From positions 1-43,559 of the forward strand of contig JALHQT010000013.1 of assembly GCA_022841825.1 (NCBI GenBank): DNA of 43,559 nt, in the 5' to 3' direction. The notes beneath the pieces were generated by a model. It made no database searches, was not told where the DNA came from, and saw only the letters and a program-made list of their open reading frames with translations. Of this stretch, positions 42,103 through 43,559 are shown piece by piece. The position numbers were made by a program, and so were the translations under genes. This stretch comes from Anaerolineae bacterium. Its GTDB lineage: Bacteria; Chloroflexota; Anaerolineae; Aggregatilineales; Phototrophicaceae. Positions within the stretch are counted from its first letter, which is position 1; each line of letters opens with the position of its first letter.

Positions 42103-42834
42103 ATGAAAACCATGCCCCTTGATGGGCTAAAGCAACCCACATTTCAGAAAACCAAAGCACCTGCAAGAGGAGCAGAATGGCTGGTCACAGCGGGGCTAAT
42201 CCTCCTCGCTGTGATACCGGTTCTGGCAGGGATTGTCCGCGTCGGACAACTGACCGTTGGCGCGGAGACGACACCCGTTACACCCGAAAATGCGCGCTTC
42301 TTCGCCATGCCGTTACCGGTCATCCTGCACGTCTTCAGCGTGACTGTGTATGCGCTGGTCGGCGCGTTCCAGTTTGCGCCGGGCATTCGCCTGCGTTATC
42401 CACGCTGGCACAGGCGTGCAGGCTGGTTGCTCGTCCCGTCCGGACTTGCCGCTGCGTTTAGCGGGATGTGGATGGCGCATTTCTACCCCTCACCCGCCGG
42501 AGACGGCGTCGTTGTGTACGCAATGCGGCTCCTGTTCGGGTTCCTGATGACACTTGCGCTCATCCTGGCAGTGCTGGCGGTTCGTCAGCGAAATTTCACC
42601 CAGCATGGTGCGTGGATGGTTCGCGCTTATGCCATTGGTATGGGCGCGGGGACACAGGTACTCACAGGCATAGTGTGGGCGCTTCTGGTCGGCACGTCTG
42701 GCGAGTTGGCGAGGAATATCGTGCTGGGCAGCGGTTGGATTATCAACCTCGTTGTTGCCGAGTGGGTCATCCAGTGGCGTTTGACGCGCCCGCAGCGCAA
42801 AGCAGCACTTGCCGCATCCACCCGCCAATCATAA
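42103..42834 (+). CDS. DUF2306 membrane protein
   Basis: This 243-residue protein has about six helices. The DUF2306 pattern is visible: a helix with His (VILHVFSVTVYALVGAFQF), RLRYPRWHRRAGWLLVPSG with adjacent His, GMWMAHFYP, FTQHGAWMVRAYAIGMG, and a last helix. The conserved histidines suggest haem or metal ligation, but the family's role is unknown. ATG 42103 is used; GTG 42040 is in frame but lacks a better signal. The truncated MDR gene starts 26 bases after its stop. Confidence 0.78.
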   Translation: MKTMPLDGLKQPTFQKTKAPARGAEWLVTAGLILLAVIPVLAGIVRVGQLTVGAETTPVTPENARFFAMPLPVILHVFSVTVYALVGAFQFAPGIRLRYPRWHRRAGWLLVPSGLAAAFSGMWMAHFYPSPAGDGVVVYAMRLLFGFLMTLALILAVLAVRQRNFTQHGAWMVRAYAIGMGAGTQVLTGIVWALLVGTSGELARNIVLGSGWIINLVVAEWVIQWRLTRPQRKAALAASTRQS

Positions 42835-42859
42835 ACCCGAATAGGAAAGGAACAACCCC

Positions 42860-42898
42860 ATGAACGCCATTATCTACACACAATACGGATCACCCGAT
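42860..42898 (+). pseudogene. MDR oxidoreductase, first 13 codons only (copy 4)
   Basis: ATG 42860, behind AGGAAAGG, encodes MNAIIYTQYGSPD, which matches the N terminus of copy 1 (MKAIIYTQYGSPD). After codon 13 the sequence changes frame and homology to a serine recombinase. It marks a recombination junction at about 42898. Confidence 0.75.
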
Positions 42899-43293
42899 TT
42901 CACAACTGGGCATATGCTGGATGGTTGACGAGCCAAGTAGGTAATCTGCCGCCAAAGACCATTCGCGGAGATTGGGAGCCGATTGTCACGACAGAAGAGT
43001 TTGAACGCTGCCAATCGATCCTGGCACGACGAAACCAATTTCGCATAGCACGGCGTAAGCACGACTATCTTTTGAAGGGAATGGTCTATCTGGATCGAGG
43101 TCACACTCAGGGGCTGGTTAAGCTGACCGGATCAAGATCAAATTCGGGACGTGCAGGTGGTGGGACGCCCTACTATTGTGTTCCGGGAAGCAACCTGAAC
43201 TTTCTTTGTGATGAGATTGACGCCCAAATTCCTTATACGACTAACTCTGCACGGATTGCAGCAGAAACACCAGACACACATCACAAATCTTGA
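42899..43293 (+). pseudogene. Large serine recombinase, internal fragment
   Basis: A frame from about 42898 encodes the recombinase and zinc-ribbon region of large serine recombinases: WAYAGWLTSQVGNLPPKTIR, GDWEPIVTTEEFERCQSILA, RRKHDYLLKGMVYL and YYCVPGSNLNFLCDEID. The catalytic N-terminal domain with the nucleophilic serine is absent, and the CxxC knuckle of the ribbon is reduced to single Cys residues. After about 43240 the frame departs from the family. Full proteins of ~500 residues integrate mobile elements at att sites. It is not functional here. Confidence 0.72.
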
Positions 43294-43340
43294 TTTTGCA
43301 CTTCAGATCATCTCACAAGTTGGAGTTGTGTCAGGTAGAA

Positions 43341-43454
43341 GGATTAACGGCACGCAGCAGTGGGCTAGAAAGCACGAAGACCAGCAAATTGGCTTCTGCT
43401 GGTCTTCGCGGACCCTCACGTTCGGATTGGGTCTTTAGCTGCGGGGAGGACAGG
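43341..43454 (+). repeat. Right boundary repeat (hairpin plus 17-bp core)
   Basis: The copy contains GCAGTGGGCTA, hairpin GAAGACCAGCA/TGCTGGTCTTC (43376-43407), CGCGGAC and the core GCTGCGGGGAGGACAGG at 43438-43454. The parts and order equal those at 26041-26153. The tract after the core differs (AGTCAACCTC versus CGTCCAACGTGG). Confidence 0.65.
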
Positions 43455-43557
43455 AGTCAACCTCGCATTTCCGATCATCGCAGCAGGAACCACCATCGAC
43501 GACGCGCGCCGGTTGGCGGCTTAGTGTCTTTATGTTTCTTCTTCTCTTCAGCAGCAT
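43435..43557 (-). CDS. Short Cys-rich frame entering from the right edge
   Basis: A 40-residue frame begins MLLKRRRNIK with a basic lead and ends with SCCDDRKCEVDSCPPRS (5 Cys, then Pro-Pro). It may continue upstream beyond the window. Stop TAA at 43435 is followed by the hairpin at 43376-43407 in the same direction, which would serve as a terminator. Whether this is a real gene end, a precursor-like peptide or chance is undecided. The last codons lie in the 17-bp repeat core. Confidence 0.25.
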   Translation of the reverse strand: MLLKRRRNIKTLSRQPARVVDGGSCCDDRKCEVDSCPPRS

Positions 43558-43559
43558 TG

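Larger units (their letters stand above)
26041..43454. mobile_element. Genomic island bounded by diverged direct repeats
   Basis: Two similar ~110-base stretches in the same orientation (26041-26153 and 43341-43454) bound the segment. It begins with the C-terminal part of a conjugal coupling protein and a broken HU gene, and ends with a serine-recombinase remnant next to the right repeat. Inside it, the density of paralogous genes and lower apparent GC contrast with the left half of the window. Whether it is one element or successive insertions at the same kind of site cannot be decided from this window. Confidence 0.45.

Noticed and set aside
1-43559. tRNA genes and CRISPR arrays
   Set aside because: No cloverleaf with GGTTCGA/TTC arm and no regularly spaced repeats were noticed while reading the gaps; a tRNAscan-SE or CRISPR finder run would settle this.

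Overview
The window looks like a chromosomal piece of a Chloroflexota bacterium, probably Anaerolineae. The reasons are an FMN-riboswitch-controlled riboflavin-uptake ABC set of the RibXY kind known from Chloroflexus relatives, large MalT/LAL-type LuxR regulators, and generally high-GC coding DNA. The taxonomic call is inference; only the last ~80% of a 5S rRNA is present as a phylogenetic marker.

Layout. 1-200: 3' part of 5S rRNA and the rRNA terminator. 256-2637: a small DUF2007-like protein and a PhoB/PhoR-like two-component pair preceded by 11-bp direct repeats. 2666-5803: promoter, FMN aptamer, intrinsic terminator, then permease, binding protein and ATPase. 5885-11498: housekeeping and signalling genes (class-V aminotransferase, receiver/GAF protein, M20 peptidase, degenerate response regulator, ribosomal protein S20, TPR membrane protein). 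11610-18005: a DeoR-type repressor divergent from a sugar-catabolism operon (SIS protein, FGGY kinase, SDR, FAD oxidoreductase, phosphotriesterase-like lactonase). A KDPG-type aldolase follows at 20156, after an immunity-like gene and an AraC/VOC/DUF1801 trio.

20837-25930, minus strand: a compact group of a C26-type glutamine-amidotransferase-like hydrolase, an intracellular subtilase, an esterase, an ATP-grasp ligase with a histone-like Lys/Ala tail and a circularly permuted ATP-grasp ligase. Two promoters can be seen. It looks like a make-and-break system for an amide- or peptide-linked product and is my best candidate for an undescribed system.

26041-43454: a gene-sparse to moderately dense island bounded by two diverged ~110-bp direct repeats with a 17-bp identical core. 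It starts with a decapitated TraG/VirD4 gene and a frameshifted HU gene, and ends with a truncated oxidoreductase fused to a serine-recombinase remnant. Between them lies an expanded regulatory neighbourhood: two ~880-aa LuxR/MalT-like ATPases, a lipase-like hydrolase, GNAT, a membrane-anchored beta-lactamase-fold hydrolase, two paralogous ~80-aa proteins of unknown function, three zinc-less MDR oxidoreductases and three membrane proteins (one split by an in-frame TGA). Matching palindromes with compensating base changes lie ahead of two of these genes, which suggests a shared regulator.
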